DNA of 64,000 bases, taken from Neckera pumila (lineage: Eukaryota; Streptophyta; Bryopsida; Hypnales; Neckeraceae). This document shows positions 34,225 to 45,488 of this stretch, piece by piece. The stretch spans positions 6,526,065 to 6,590,064 of the forward strand of contig OZ018416.1 in assembly GCA_963969595.1 (NCBI GenBank), written 5' to 3'. A program made the translations under genes and the position numbers. Below the pieces are notes generated by a model, which searched no databases, was not told the origin of the DNA, and was given only the letters and a program-made list of their open reading frames with translations. Position 1 is the first letter of the stretch. Every line of letters begins with the position of its first letter.

Positions 34225-35801
34225 TTCCTAGATGCCCATAGCACCGTATGATGGTGTTGATTAAACTTCAAAGTTATATAAAATCTTACTGAAGTACTAT
34301 TTTTGGTAGTTTTTTTAAATTAGTATCCTTTAAATCTATTTCAAACATCAAAATTTTAATTTTGAAAAAAAAATGTTTATGATTTTTTTATTGAAGATTT
34401 TATGCAAGGGTGTTTATCGCAAATCTTGATTTTTTAGTGTTAAAAGTTCATTTGAGTTGAGTCTCAAGTTTATTGATCTTGAGGGGAAAATCACATTGGA
34501 ATTTTTTTTTTAAAATTGTAGAGTAGATTTTGAGAGGCCGCAAATTGATTAATGTTTTACATGTTATGTCCTTTAGCCTCATATTTTTTTCGTGATCTCA
34601 ATTTTAGATGTGGAATGTGCAAAGTGAGTTGAAGATTTCAAATCAATTTTGCAATTCTAATTAACCCCTAAAGGACCGAGGCCCTTTTTTGGCCAAAAAA
34701 CACTCAAAACTGTCATTTCTATAGCAAAAAGTAAAAAAAATTGAAAAATGTTTTTTTTCCACATCTAACCGTAGGATCTTACACCTAACTAGTATGAGAG
34801 TGTGTGGAAAAAATTTCAGAACTTTTGACCGCACAAATTGCAAGACATCTGTATTTAAAGTGAAAAAAACAAGTTTTTCAGCACATTGTGGGACTAGATT
34901 TTTTGACTTTGAACATTTTTAACTTTATTTTTTTGGCACTATAGAGTTTTGAGCTTTTAATGTTTATACTGGAGAATTGAGTTGAAAATCTAGCCAAAAA
35001 AAGAAAGTTCAAAAAAACTTAATTTTCATTATTAAAAAAATTGTTAAGTGGAAGTAGGTATGAGATAGAAGGAAAATCTAAAATATTCATATATTTTAGG
35101 TGGGATTAAAATGCACTAATCCTAATGGTCAGATTGTTTTAGCAAGTAAACTAAACCATGAAAAAACATAATTTGAAAAATTTGAAAAATTGCATTTAGA
35201 AATGAATCTACAAGTTATTTTTTTCAAAAAGATGCTCTAACTGCCTGAAAAACAAGAATGTCCATAACTTTCTCGTACAAAATCCAAATGAAATGAATCA
35301 AAGCTTTATAGATAGACAAAAATATAATATATGAGAAAAAAAATACTTTAAAAAAAAAAAAAAAAAAAAATTGCAAATTGTTTTGCTGCCCGCCGTCCCC
35401 TGTTTTGAGCTTATTTGGTCATAACTTTTGTTCTCGAGCACCGATTGTGAAAAAAATTATATTCCCATGAAGCTAATCAACTTTTATACCTCCAAAAAAA
35501 GTTTCAAAAAATCAAAAGAAAATTTCAGCCCGTAAGTACCTGCTCGAACATGCATTTGTCCCCCGAAGGGACAATGGTCCTTTAGGGGTTAACGTCCTCT
35601 TGATCAAAAATTATAATCTTTCAATCTGTAAATTAGTGATATTATTGTGTTTTCTTTTCTTATAAGATCCATAATATATTTAGTTTGATTTCATACGGTT
35701 ATAATTTTTTTTAAATTAATAGAACTAATCAAAACTTGGGCTTTTTGTTTAGTTTTGAACAAATTTTAAGAAGCTCAAAAAAGGCCTTAGCATTTTAGGA
35801 A
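34225..35801. mobile_element. second TTAA element family, copy H2, containing P5
   Basis: Left end TTCCTAGATGCCCATAGC after TTAA (34221-34224); right end GGCCTTAGCATTTTAGGA before TTAA (35802-35805). Without the nested element it is about 650 bp and matches H1 (24978-25480) on both sides of the insertion. Confidence 0.75.
34665..35588. mobile_element. TTAA-flanked piggyBac-like element, copy P5, nested in H2
   Basis: Starts CCCCTAAAGGACCGAGGCC and ends ACAATGGTCCTTTAGGGG, with TTAA at 34661-34664 and 35589-35592. It is 924 bp and the best preserved ends of this subfamily. The host element reads on to either side as in H1. Confidence 0.9.
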
Positions 35802-35805
35802 TTAA

Positions 35806-36195
35806 TAGAATTAAGACTCATGTAATACCCATAAGTAGTTCAAACAAATTAGATTTGGCATGATGGCATGGCATGTGGGCATCAACAAATCTAAAGTAAG
35901 CTAACTCTCTCCATCCTCAAAGACTTGGATTTGGCCATCAATAAAGGTGACCTCTATTCTCCTTTATCACATATAGTTTAGAGAATGTCATCCATTGGAT
36001 ACATTATGTCCATCTTGTCCTTGCAGAGTAAATCCTACAAGGTCATTATGGAATCATTCTATTTGGTATAGTAAGGATCATCTACTTATCAAAACTCAAA
36101 GCATTCATTAGAGGTCCAACTATTTTGCAAGACCTCTGCTTTTTGTACAAAATTTGAAGGATGAACATACATGCACTTCTATCTTGCATAGAAGC
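35806..36195. other. no gene recognised
   Basis: No supportable feature. Confidence 0.35.
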
Positions 36196-36477
36196 ATTAG
36201 AAGAATGTTGAGGCCTAAAGAAGCCCGCGAGTTATCTTGAGTTCCCGATTTTGGGAACGCACAACATTAGCAATTTGACGTGGTCAAGACTTTGCCATGT
36301 CAGTTTTTTTGAAAATAAATAAATAAAAAATAAAAATAAATTTTTCTTTTCACTTTTTAATATAATAATAATAATAATTATTTTTTTTTTTTTTTTTAAA
36401 TTGACTGTGTTATTGCTAGTTCTAAACACAGAAATAGGCTTGAAACAGCCCTCCCTTGCCTTCAAATCTCTTCTAAT
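36196..36477. mobile_element. MITE family with ATTAGARGA ends, copy 3
   Basis: ATTAGAAGAATGTTGAGGCC pairs imperfectly with GCCTTCAAATCTCTTCTAAT. It shares the TTTGACGTGG and GAAACAGCCCTCC blocks with copies 1 and 2. An ATAATAATAATA and poly-T tract lies in the middle. Confidence 0.75.
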
Positions 36478-38037
36478 GTATTCTTTGTCATCCATTGCAC
36501 CACTCTAGTCCGCACTGTCTTTGTAGAGTTAAGTTGTGGGTTCCTTCTAATTTCTTCGTGAATCCATTATACAGTGACCACACAAGTAGAGAGTACATCA
36601 TGCCTCCAAATAGCCTCAGTTCATCTGTTGGTGTTATAAGGTGGGCATCCTTGAAATTGCCACTTTTTGCTCTTGTGCATAGTCTCTATTATTAGATCGA
36701 TCAAATTTTCATATTTCCTTTTTGGCAAGTGAAAGGAGGTTCCAATACACCGAAGACCGCAACATTGGACACCATAGGCAAAAGTTATCATCAAAGTTTT
36801 TTTGCAAAGTTCGAAAATTGATTCTTCCACGTAGCTACATATTGATTTTGGAGATGTACAAAGAGTGATGATGGAAATTTTAGACAGGATGCAGTTTTGA
36901 AGATGCCCATCTTAACCCTGTAACGCTGCCACGGACACTAAGTGTTTGATGAATGACAAAGAATCTTTGCATGTAGGACAAAGGTGCGATTGTTCATCCT
37001 TGGAATTTTGTGCAAAAAGAGCAAACCTTCTACATTAGCTTGTCCTCGAACAAGTGCTTTTGGTTTTCTTAAAATAGATGATGCACACTGTATCAAAAAG
37101 GAGACCAGTCCTTCCTTACAGGGTTAAACCTGAAAACAATTTTAGGTACAATAACACATCTTCTGTGCAATCTGGAAGTTTCAGGCAAGGGACACTGCTT
37201 TTGTTTCTAGAAGCAAATACCTGAACTGATTGGCAATCTTATGATCACTTGGGTCACAAGTTTTGTGTTTTCTGTCATTGTTGAGATTATCGCTTACTTG
37301 AAGAAACCAGTGTCTTTCGCACACATTCTCATGTTGCTTAAATTAAACTTGATGTCAGGTACGGTAACTGTCCTCCTTGCCGTCCTTGCTCAGAACCCCC
37401 TCATGCTGATTCAGAATGACCTCCCAACTAAACACTTTCTCAGCAAAATATATGACCCATGACATTGTCACATTGATGTTACCAATGAGATTTTGGGTGG
37501 CCTTCACATGGAGGGAAATTAAAAATGATCAACATTCACATGCAAAAAGTTAAATGAATCTCCATCGTTGTTGATCCATTAAACTATTTATAGAAGATAA
37601 AGCAATGTTTGGGAGAAGTGCCAAATTAACCTAGGTCAAAAGGGATTTTTGACCATATCAATGAGACTCTTTTGGCAAGTCTAAGCATTCAGTAGTTTGT
37701 GGTTCTATTGCCTTTTCTTCAAATAGAATGATGCAAAATATTCCACATTATATCAATAGCTATGGGGGCATGTGGCATTAAGTAGGATAATGGTGAATAA
37801 CAATCAAAAGCAATAAGTTGCAACTCAACAGGGATGCAAAATACTTTAATTGACATACATTCCCCCACTTGAATTCCAAAATGTTGCTTGTCTGGCTCCA
37901 ATTAGTCTTCATTAGCCACATGTTGCACCAAGATAATCGGTGGTCAAATCTTTAAAGGTACAAAACTGTTAGAGGCCAAGTTTAAAAACATATATGATAG
38001 GTGTGAGTTTGATATGATGTTTCACCAACATCAAAGA
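36478..38037. other. no intact gene; weak relic similarity
   Basis: About 36850-37110 resembles 24700-24970 (AAAGAATC, AGGACAAA(A/G)GTGC, CATCNTTG.AATTT). They are therefore two copies of one old repeat. No intact coding region is seen. Confidence 0.35.
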
Positions 38038-38161
38038 AGGTATGTTTGCACTTGACGATAGGGGTGACATTTGCAATATGAATCTAGTCTATGAATAGGC
38101 CTGAATTTGTTTCTAAGACCCTTAATAACAACATTCTCTAACACCAAGTGTGAACATACCT
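38038..38161. mobile_element. 124-bp MITE with AGGTATGTTTGCACTTG ends, copy 2
   Basis: Inverted relative of 18599-18722 with identical length, the same termini and the same TAAGACCCTTAATAA interior. Confidence 0.9.
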
Positions 38162-38414
38162 TAAGTCCATGAGGTTAAGATAGTTGATCCCTTCCCAACA
38201 GATGCTCCAATTACACCGGTCTTTCATATCGGACTTGCCCTTGGCTTCTTCTTATTGTTTTTAATATTTCACCAATACTTTGAATTTGTAGACAACTATA
38301 TTTAACTGGTATGCAATTAAGTCCTTGCAGAAGCAACTGAAAGAGAATTTGAACTTTTTGATTGCTTACAATAGCATCTGCAAGAAAATGTGGGTCCCCT
38401 CATATTTTCCAAAC

Positions 38415-38689
38415 CACACTACACTAATAATGGTAAATAGTGTTACCTACACTAACTAATTTTAAAATGTTATGACTTGTTATTCTTCATGAATATTTTT
38501 ACCAAGAGCATAGGTATTGATATGTTCCAGGAGTGCTATTGTTGGAAAGGGAACATATCAATACCTATGCTCTTTTTGATTGCTTACAATAGCATCTATT
38601 GGTAAAAATACTCATCAAGAGTAATAATTTATGACATTTTGAAAGCAAGTAGTGTGGGTAACATTAAATACCATCGTTGGTGTAATGTG
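38415..38689. mobile_element. foldback element with arms of about 110 bp
   Basis: The left arm from 38415 (CACACTACACTAATAATGG) pairs with the right arm ending at 38689 (CCATCGTTGGTGTAATGTG), and the arms continue inward to GGAACATATCAATACC at the loop. The right arm carries a 26-bp insert (38572-38597) identical to 38354-38379, which lies just outside the left arm. Confidence 0.85.
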
Positions 38690-39131
38690 CTGCCCATTCT
38701 TTTGTAATGTGCATCAAATCTTAAAATAACTTAATCAAATTCAATGAATCATTAGAATGAATCATTAGAATTTCAAATGGATGCTTTGGATAAACTCTTT
38801 GAAGGCTACTGAATGTTATGTACACCCTGACATCCCAATGTCCAATTTATTAACAATGCACAAAAGTGGATACCAATGATTCCAAAATTAGTTTATGGAA
38901 TTTAGTGCAATATGCTATCTTCAAGACCAAAAGGCATCAACTTTGGCAACCTTAAAAGCCAGTAGTATAAAAGAAAATAGCAAAGAAGGATTTTGCAAAT
39001 TGTGAAGGATTGTTGGGAGTTTTACAACACAAAACAGACTAAATATTGGCTAATTCCAATGCAGAGGAAGTTGCAAATAGGCTATTGAGTTCTATCGTTT
39101 GTTGCAATTTTGGCTAAAATATTTCCATTAA
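38690..39131. other. no gene recognised
   Basis: Nothing supportable seen. Confidence 0.35.
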
Positions 39132-39856
39132 CCTCTAAAGGACCATTGTCCCTTTGGGAGACAAATGAGATTTTGACCTACAGGCTAAATTTTTGTCATG
39201 ATTTTTTGAAACTTTTTTTGGAGATAGAAAAATTGATAAGCTTTGTGGGAATATAATTTTTTTTCAATCGTGCCCGGGAACAAAAGTTATGCCCAAATAA
39301 GCTCAAAACAGGAGAGAGGGGGTAGCAAAAAAAATTTGCAAAAAATTTAATTAAAATTTTTTTTTTATAGATTATATTTTTGTCTATTTGGAAAGCTTTG
39401 ATTCATTTCATTTGGATTCTTTATGAGAAAGTTATGGACAATCTTGTTTTTTAGGCAATTAGAGCATCTTCTTGAAACAAATAACTTGTAGGATTCATTT
39501 TGGAATGCAATTTTTGCAATTTTTCAAAAAAAAAGTTCCACATGGTTTAGTTTTTGTGCTAGAACAATCTCACCATTGGGATTAGTGCATTTTAATTCCA
39601 TCTGAAAGATATGAATATTTTAGATTTTCCTTCTACTTTGTACCTACTTCTACTTATCAATTTTTTTAAGAATGAAATTTAAGTTTTTTTGAATTTCTTT
39701 TTTTTTCCTAGACTCTCAACTCAATTTTCCACTAGAAATATTTTGAAACTCAAAACTCTGTAGTGCAAAAATTTAATTTAAAAATGTTCAAAGTCAATTA
39801 ATCTAGTTCCACAATGTGATGAAAAGCTTGTTTTTTTCACTTCAAATGCAGATACT
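39132..39856. mobile_element. TTAA-flanked piggyBac-like element, copy P6, truncated
   Basis: Starts CCTCTAAAGGACCATTGTCC after TTAA (39128-39131) in the reverse orientation to P5. The match to P5 stops near CAAATGCAGATACTG at 39856, so about 170 bp of the far end are missing. Confidence 0.75.
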
Positions 39857-42656
39857 GTAACAGTTGTGTACACCTTCAATAATAATTAGAAAACAATCGA
39901 AACAGCTAAAAGGTATGAATGGCATTGTAGCAACATTGTTAGAGACAGATTTCCCATGAACAACCAAGAAAGAATTACAATGACCTATCGCTCATTTGTA
40001 GAGCTGGAGACATGTTCACAAGTGTCCATTGTCTTGGATTCTTGGCACATTGCAAATTGCATTCACAAAGATACAAAATCCCTTCAAACTACTTTAGTGC
40101 CTACCACTAATTTCTATCTTTCAACACATTTGTATATTACAAACCAAAGTCCACATAATCATCTAATGCTATAATTACCAGCATCAAATGATTTACAAGT
40201 TTTCAATAATATAAACTTTGGAACTCTAAACAAAAAACATATCTTGAAAGATGAAATAGAATGCAAGTTATAATAATGGAAGAGAACAAATACAATCTTA
40301 TGATACCATAAAGCAAGAGTCGTTGTGGTAAGAAATCACATTACGCTAAGAGAGGAAATAATAAGTGTTGTTTGTTAGAAAAACAAAAATCAACAACAAC
40401 AATATCTAGAGGCAAAAATAAAAATGTGTAAGACAACAATAGCAAGATATGGCTATTAATAATGAAGAGGCAGCTTAGGAATTCCTTGACTTTGGAGATG
40501 AACCCTAAATTATTATCATCAATCTTCTTTTCAAACTTGTAGCTACCTTGTTACAATGTCTACTAATATATGACTACTCAATGACTATTGTACAAATGCT
40601 CCACAACTACAACAATACATTACACAAGGATGTTAGAATATTATTAGGCTAGTTGTTTTGAAGCAAGATTATGGTCATTTGATTTGTAGTTACAGTCATT
40701 TTTTTTCAACTGATGATTGACACGATGGAATCTACCTTAGGCTCTAAAGTCCACATTAGCTTTTGTAATGTAAGGGATGAAAGAATATAGAAGTCATCAA
40801 TGTTTGCAAACCTTGTCATTGATTTTCTAATCTTTTATTTGTTTCTATGGCTTTTTTTGCAATTCCAACAATGTATACATCAAACTTGGTGTTTATTACC
40901 TTGCTTGCAGTCATACATTATTTGTATACAACAAGTAGTTGTTGTTTAGCCGGTTGTAGTGGATATCATTTTCTTCTGACGCAGCTCCTAGTGTTAAGGC
41001 AAAAAACACCTTAAAACATTTGTGTGCTTCATTCTTGACAAGTAGACTTCTATTAAGAGTGTCCACTAAAGTACAATTAAATCGTTTCCATACTTCATTG
41101 TGGTTGATAGACTTTTGATTAGATCTAAATTTTGGTTTTATGATTAACTAAGCTATATAATAGATTTAGTAGCCTAGGGAACTTGACTTTGAAAATTCAT
41201 AATAACTCTAACTCTTATCCATTTTTTTATTTTATTTTTTAGAAATTCATGATTTTTGATTGCTAATTTGGATTTTTTTGGGTGTTTTCACCTTCCAGAA
41301 AATTGGCAAAGGCTTCAAATAAGTAACTACACCTAAAATCACACAAATAAGCAATTCAACATAGTTTTCATTATTAGATTTAAAAACTTCTTGTGGGACC
41401 TTGTTGGTAGTCAAAAGCAAATTCTAGATTCTTTTAGAATGCATTTTCTGGACATTGTCTGAATAAACTAAGAATATTCAAAGTGTTAAAAGTAGATGTT
41501 TTTAAAACCGGCAACCATAGACTCTCATGAATAGTGGGAGTATATTTTAGACAAAAATCTGCAGTGATCAATTTTAGAAAGCGGTTGAAATTAGGACCAC
41601 TTTATGTTTGGAGGCGAGAACAATTTACTGTGTCAAAGGCCAAAAATCTTCACTTGTGATTGGATAAACGTTGAAATCAGTCTCAAATCCTTTACAGCTT
41701 AGAAGTTGGCCAATTTGGTGAAATGAATTTCTTGTTCAAAAAGAGATGATCTGATATAGCCCGAGCTCGTTGAATTGGATGAAATGAATTTTTTATTCAA
41801 AAACACAGGGATGCCAATTCTTGGCCTTAGGACCAATGTCAGATTTCAATTGAATTTTTTTTTTCTATAAAATATTAATTTTTTCAACAAACCACATTTG
41901 TTGAATTTTTTTTGTGAATTTTGTGCAATCAGCCTCAAAGGGAATTGGCCCAACCTTTAGTTATAAAGTGGCTCTGAAAATTTCAGCCCTTTTCTAGCTT
42001 TTATTGAATTGGCCAAGCTTCTTGACCTTAAGGCTTTTACATATGGGAGAATTGGCCCTTGTTATAATCTTATTCTAATGAGTAGTTGTGGACAGCCTTC
42101 AATCCAAAAGGGCCTGAAATTTTGTACAATTGGCCTCTAGAGGAATTGGCTCGGCCTCTAGGTGTAAAGTGGCCCTTAGGTGTAGTTACTTTACATAAGG
42201 TAGGAGGCTCGAACTTAAATCGGGCATTTTGGACAGAACATGACATAGAGGTATATTTTGCTTTCTTCCATTAATCAAAATGTACAAATGGTGTACATTT
42301 TTGGAGGTGGTCGCTTTTAGAGCCTCATGGCATTTCAACTTCAAACTTTCATAACTAATTCCACAAAGCTCCAAAAATATGAAACAACTCGAACCACATG
42401 CCATTTTGTCTTATCTTTCAAGGAAAATTTACTGAAAATATTTCAAGATGTTTTACCTCCCCAAAATTTAGTTTCTTGCGCTTTATGGACTTCCTACCTT
42501 ACCATAGGACATCCAAAGAAAATGCACAGGTGGTGCTTAAGCAGGTACAGGGGTGACACGTGTTACTTTCATGTGAGAAGAATTGATAGCAAACACTTCC
42601 CATGTTTGGATAATTAAATTTAAATCCTCTCACCATACAACCGGCGATCGTGTACC
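39857..42656. other. no gene recognised; one dispersed inverted repeat
   Basis: 40988-41072 matches 48100-48178 in reverse (shared GACAAGTAGACTTC and GGTGAAAACACC-like block); a partial third match is at about 60413-60440. No coding region is supportable. The 96-codon frame at 42327-42617 has no domain. Confidence 0.4.
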
Positions 42657-42990
42657 GTAGTGCACTCTCTTGAACCTTTTGTACTCTTGGACATCTTTTA
42701 AGCTTACCTTAGTTAGGGCCTCTTCACACTATGGCCGTCCAAGTCGAGAGGACGTGGAACTCTGCAATATGATTCGTAGAACTGACAAACCCTGCAATAT
42801 GATTGGTGGAAACGACGGACTCTCGACTTGGACGGCCATAGTGTGAAGAGGCCCTTAGCTTCCAGAATCGGAAGCTGTGGGCAACATGCTTTGGACGCTC
42901 CCACGAAAGAACATGGTGCACTCTCTTGCCATTTCGCACTGTCTTGGACCTCTTGTACCTTATTAGCTTCCAGAATCCAAAGCTGTGAGT
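42657..42990. repeat. local tandem duplication, one copy interrupted by a MITE
   Basis: TGCACTCTCTTG occurs at about 42661 and 42918, followed by CTTGGAC, CTTTTGTAC or CTCTTGTACC, then TTAGCTTCCAGAATC with AAGCTGTGGGC or AAGCTGTGAGTGGGC. The first copy holds the 139-bp element between its halves; the second does not. Confidence 0.8.
42716..42854. mobile_element. PIF/Harbinger-like MITE with perfect 35-bp ends
   Basis: The arms 42716-42750 and 42820-42854 are perfect reverse complements (outermost GGGCCTCTTCACACTATGG). TTA flanks both ends, and the duplicated copy nearby shows the empty site with one TTA. A three-base TTA target duplication with GGGCC ends fits PIF/Harbinger elements such as Tourist. 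The 69-bp centre has two CTGCAATATGATT repeats. Confidence 0.95.
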
Positions 42991-43188
42991 GGGCAGCTTT
43001 CGTCATTGTTCGGACAACAAGGACAGCAGAGTGCTGTACAAGTTTCTCCTTTGTGTCAGGCGCACTTTTGGCCGAGGTGGCCCCTAGCCTGTCCCCGGTA
43101 ACACATGGCTTTTTTATTTGCCACGCATGATAAATTTGGAATTTTTCAATTCATTTTGTATTTCAGCAATTAGAGGCCCCAAATTAGC

Positions 43189-43444
43189 TACACAAAATAG
43201 TGAAATTAGGTTGCCTTGTCAATTAGGTTGCCTTACCTGAGATAAATCACCTCATGGATCAATGCTTGTTCTATATGGAGGCGCATGCCACTCTCTGAAC
43301 CAAGCCTTCAATATCGTGCACAAATCTATCCCATACACATGGCTTTGAATTGAATGCATCATTGTACAAAAAGCAATGAATATTTCTATAGTGTGGATTG
43401 TCGAGAAATTAGTGTGGGGCAACCTAATTTCACTATTTTTTGTA
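43189..43444. mobile_element. MITE family with AAATAGTGNAATTAGGTTGCC ends, copy 1
   Basis: ACAAAATAGTGAAATTAGG at the left pairs with CCTAATTTCACTATTTTTTG at the right. The interior shares GAAATTAGTGTGGGGCAACC and TATGGAGGC with the tandem pair at 62968-63467 in reverse orientation. Confidence 0.85.
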
Positions 43445-43468
43445 GGAGAGGTGTAGAAAATAGATTAA

Positions 43469-44591
43469 CCTCTAAAGGACCAAAGCCATTTTTTTGCTAA
43501 AAAACAATAAAAACTGTCATTTCTATAGCAAAGAGTAATAAAATTTGAAATTGTTTTTTTTTTCCACATCTAACCATAGGATCTTATACCTAACTACAAT
43601 AACAATGTGTGGAAAAAATTTCAAAATTTTTGACCACATTGATTGCAAGATAACCTTGTTTAAAGTGCGAAAAACAAGTTTTTCAGCACATTGTGGGACT
43701 AGATTTTTTGACTTTGAACGTTTTAAACTTTAAATTTTTGTATTATAGAGTTTTGAGCTTTAAACATAACATTCATTAGCCTTCAAGGAGGCTACCTTTC
43801 CCTCCTTGAGGCCACATCCTTGAAAATTCATCAATGCGGGCATGTGGTGTCCATATTAGCTGACAGGTGTTCTTTAGCTGACAAAATGGTGTAGAATATT
43901 CCACATCATATCATCCGATGGATGAAATGGTGTGGAATATTCCACACCATTTGTCAAAGAGAAGGCAGTCTTGCAGCCTGCTCTTGAATGTTATGAATCT
44001 TTAAAGTGGAGAATTGATTTGAGAGTAGCAAAAAAAATAAAAATAAAACAAATTTAATTTTCATTATTAAAAAAATTGTTAAGTAGAAGGTACAAGATAG
44101 AAGGAAAATCTAAAATCTAAATATCTTTTATATCGAATTAAAATGCACAAATTCCAATAATGAGATTATTCTAGCAGAAAAACAAAACCATGTGGAACTT
44201 TTTTTTTTAAAATTATAGAATTGCATTCAGAAATGAATCCTACAAGTTATTTCTTTCAGAAAGATGCTCAAAGTGCCTGAAAAATAAGATTGTCCATAAC
44301 TTTCTCATAACAAACCCAAATGGAATGAATCAAAGCTTTCTAGATAGACAAAAATATAATCTATGGAAAAAAAGAATTAAAAAAAATTGCTGCCCTTTCT
44401 CCCCTATTTTGAGCTTATTTGGGCATAGCTTTTGTTCCCGGGTACCAATTGTAAAGAAATTTATACTTCCATGAAGCTTATCAGTTTTTCTATCTTCAAA
44501 AAAGTTTCAAAAAATCAAGACAGAAATTCAGCTTGTAGGTACTTGCCCAAATCCCAAATGTCCGCCAAACCAAGAATGGTCCTTTAAATCC
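43469..44591. mobile_element. TTAA-flanked piggyBac-like element, copy P7 (first of a chain of three)
   Basis: Starts CCTCTAAAGGACCAAAGCC after TTAA (43465-43468) in the orientation of P5 and ends ATGGTCCTTTAAATCC before the TTAA at 44592-44595, which it shares with P8. It holds a nested 231-bp element at 43765-43995; without it P7 is about 890 bp. Confidence 0.8.
43765..43995. mobile_element. 231-bp MITE with CATAACATTCA ends, nested in P7
   Basis: CATAACATTCA at 43765-43775 is the exact complement of TGAATGTTATG at 43985-43995. Relative to P5, this block is extra sequence within P7. It contains a perfect 28-bp palindrome at 43925-43952 (half-site AAATGGTGTGGAAT). A shorter relative is at 55232-55388. 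Confidence 0.85.
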
Positions 44592-44595
44592 TTAA

Positions 44596-45484
44596 ATCCT
44601 TAAAGGCCCATTGTCCCTTCGAGGACAAATGGGATTTTGAGCAGGTACCTACAGGCTCGATTTTTTCCCTTTTTTTTTTAAAACTTTTTTGAAGATAGAA
44701 AAACTGATAAGCTTCATGGGAGTATAAATTTATTTTCAATCGGTGCCCGAGAACAAAAGCTATGCCCAAATAAACTCAAAACAAGGGAATGGTGGCAGTA
44801 AAAAAATAAAAAAATAAATTCACATAGATTTTATTCTCTCTTATTGGAAAGCTTTGATTCATTACATTTGGATTTGTTATGAGGAAGTTATGGACAGTCT
44901 TGTTTTTTGGGCACTTTGAGCACCTTTCTGAAAAAAATAACATGTAGGATTCATTTTTGAATGCAATTTTTAAAATTAAAAAAAAAGGTTCCACGTGGTT
45001 TAGTTTTTTTATTAGTACAATCTCATCATTGGAATTAGTGAATTTAATTCCATTTTAGAGATATCAATCATTTAAGATTTTCCTTTTATCTTGTACTTAC
45101 TTCTATTTAATAATTTTTTAAAGTATGAAAATTAAGTTTTTTTGAATATTTTTTTTCCTAGACTCTCAACTCAATTCTCTACCATAAGATTTAAAGCTCA
45201 AATCTCTATAGTGAAAAAAGTTACAGTTAAAAAAGTTCAAAGTCAAATAATCTAGTCCCGCAATATGTTGAAAAATTGATTTTTTTCACTTTAAATGCGG
45301 ATATCTTGCAATCTATGAGGTCAAAAATTCTAAATTTTTTCCCACACATTCTCATACTAATGAAATGTACAATCATATGGTTAGATGTGCAAAAAAAAAC
45401 ATTTTATTTTATATTCACTCTTTGCTATAGAAATGGTAGTTTTAAGTGTTTTTTGGCAAGAAAATGGCCTTAGGCCTTTAGAAG
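44596..45484. mobile_element. TTAA-flanked piggyBac-like element, copy P8 (middle of the chain)
   Basis: Begins ATCCTTAAAGGCCCATTGTC, a mutated CCCCTAAAGGACC end, and ends ATGGCCTTAGGCCTTTAGAAG. It is 889 bp, reverse orientation to P7, and shares TTAA with P7 (44592-44595) and P9 (45485-45488). Confidence 0.8.
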
Positions 45485-45488
45485 TTAA

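Noticed and set aside
36600..37120. Possible C-terminal relic of a LINE reverse transcriptase (minus strand, YGVQCCG and CPTCKDSLSFIKHL)
   Set aside because: Only two short motif-like stretches with stops around them; too weak to call without a search.
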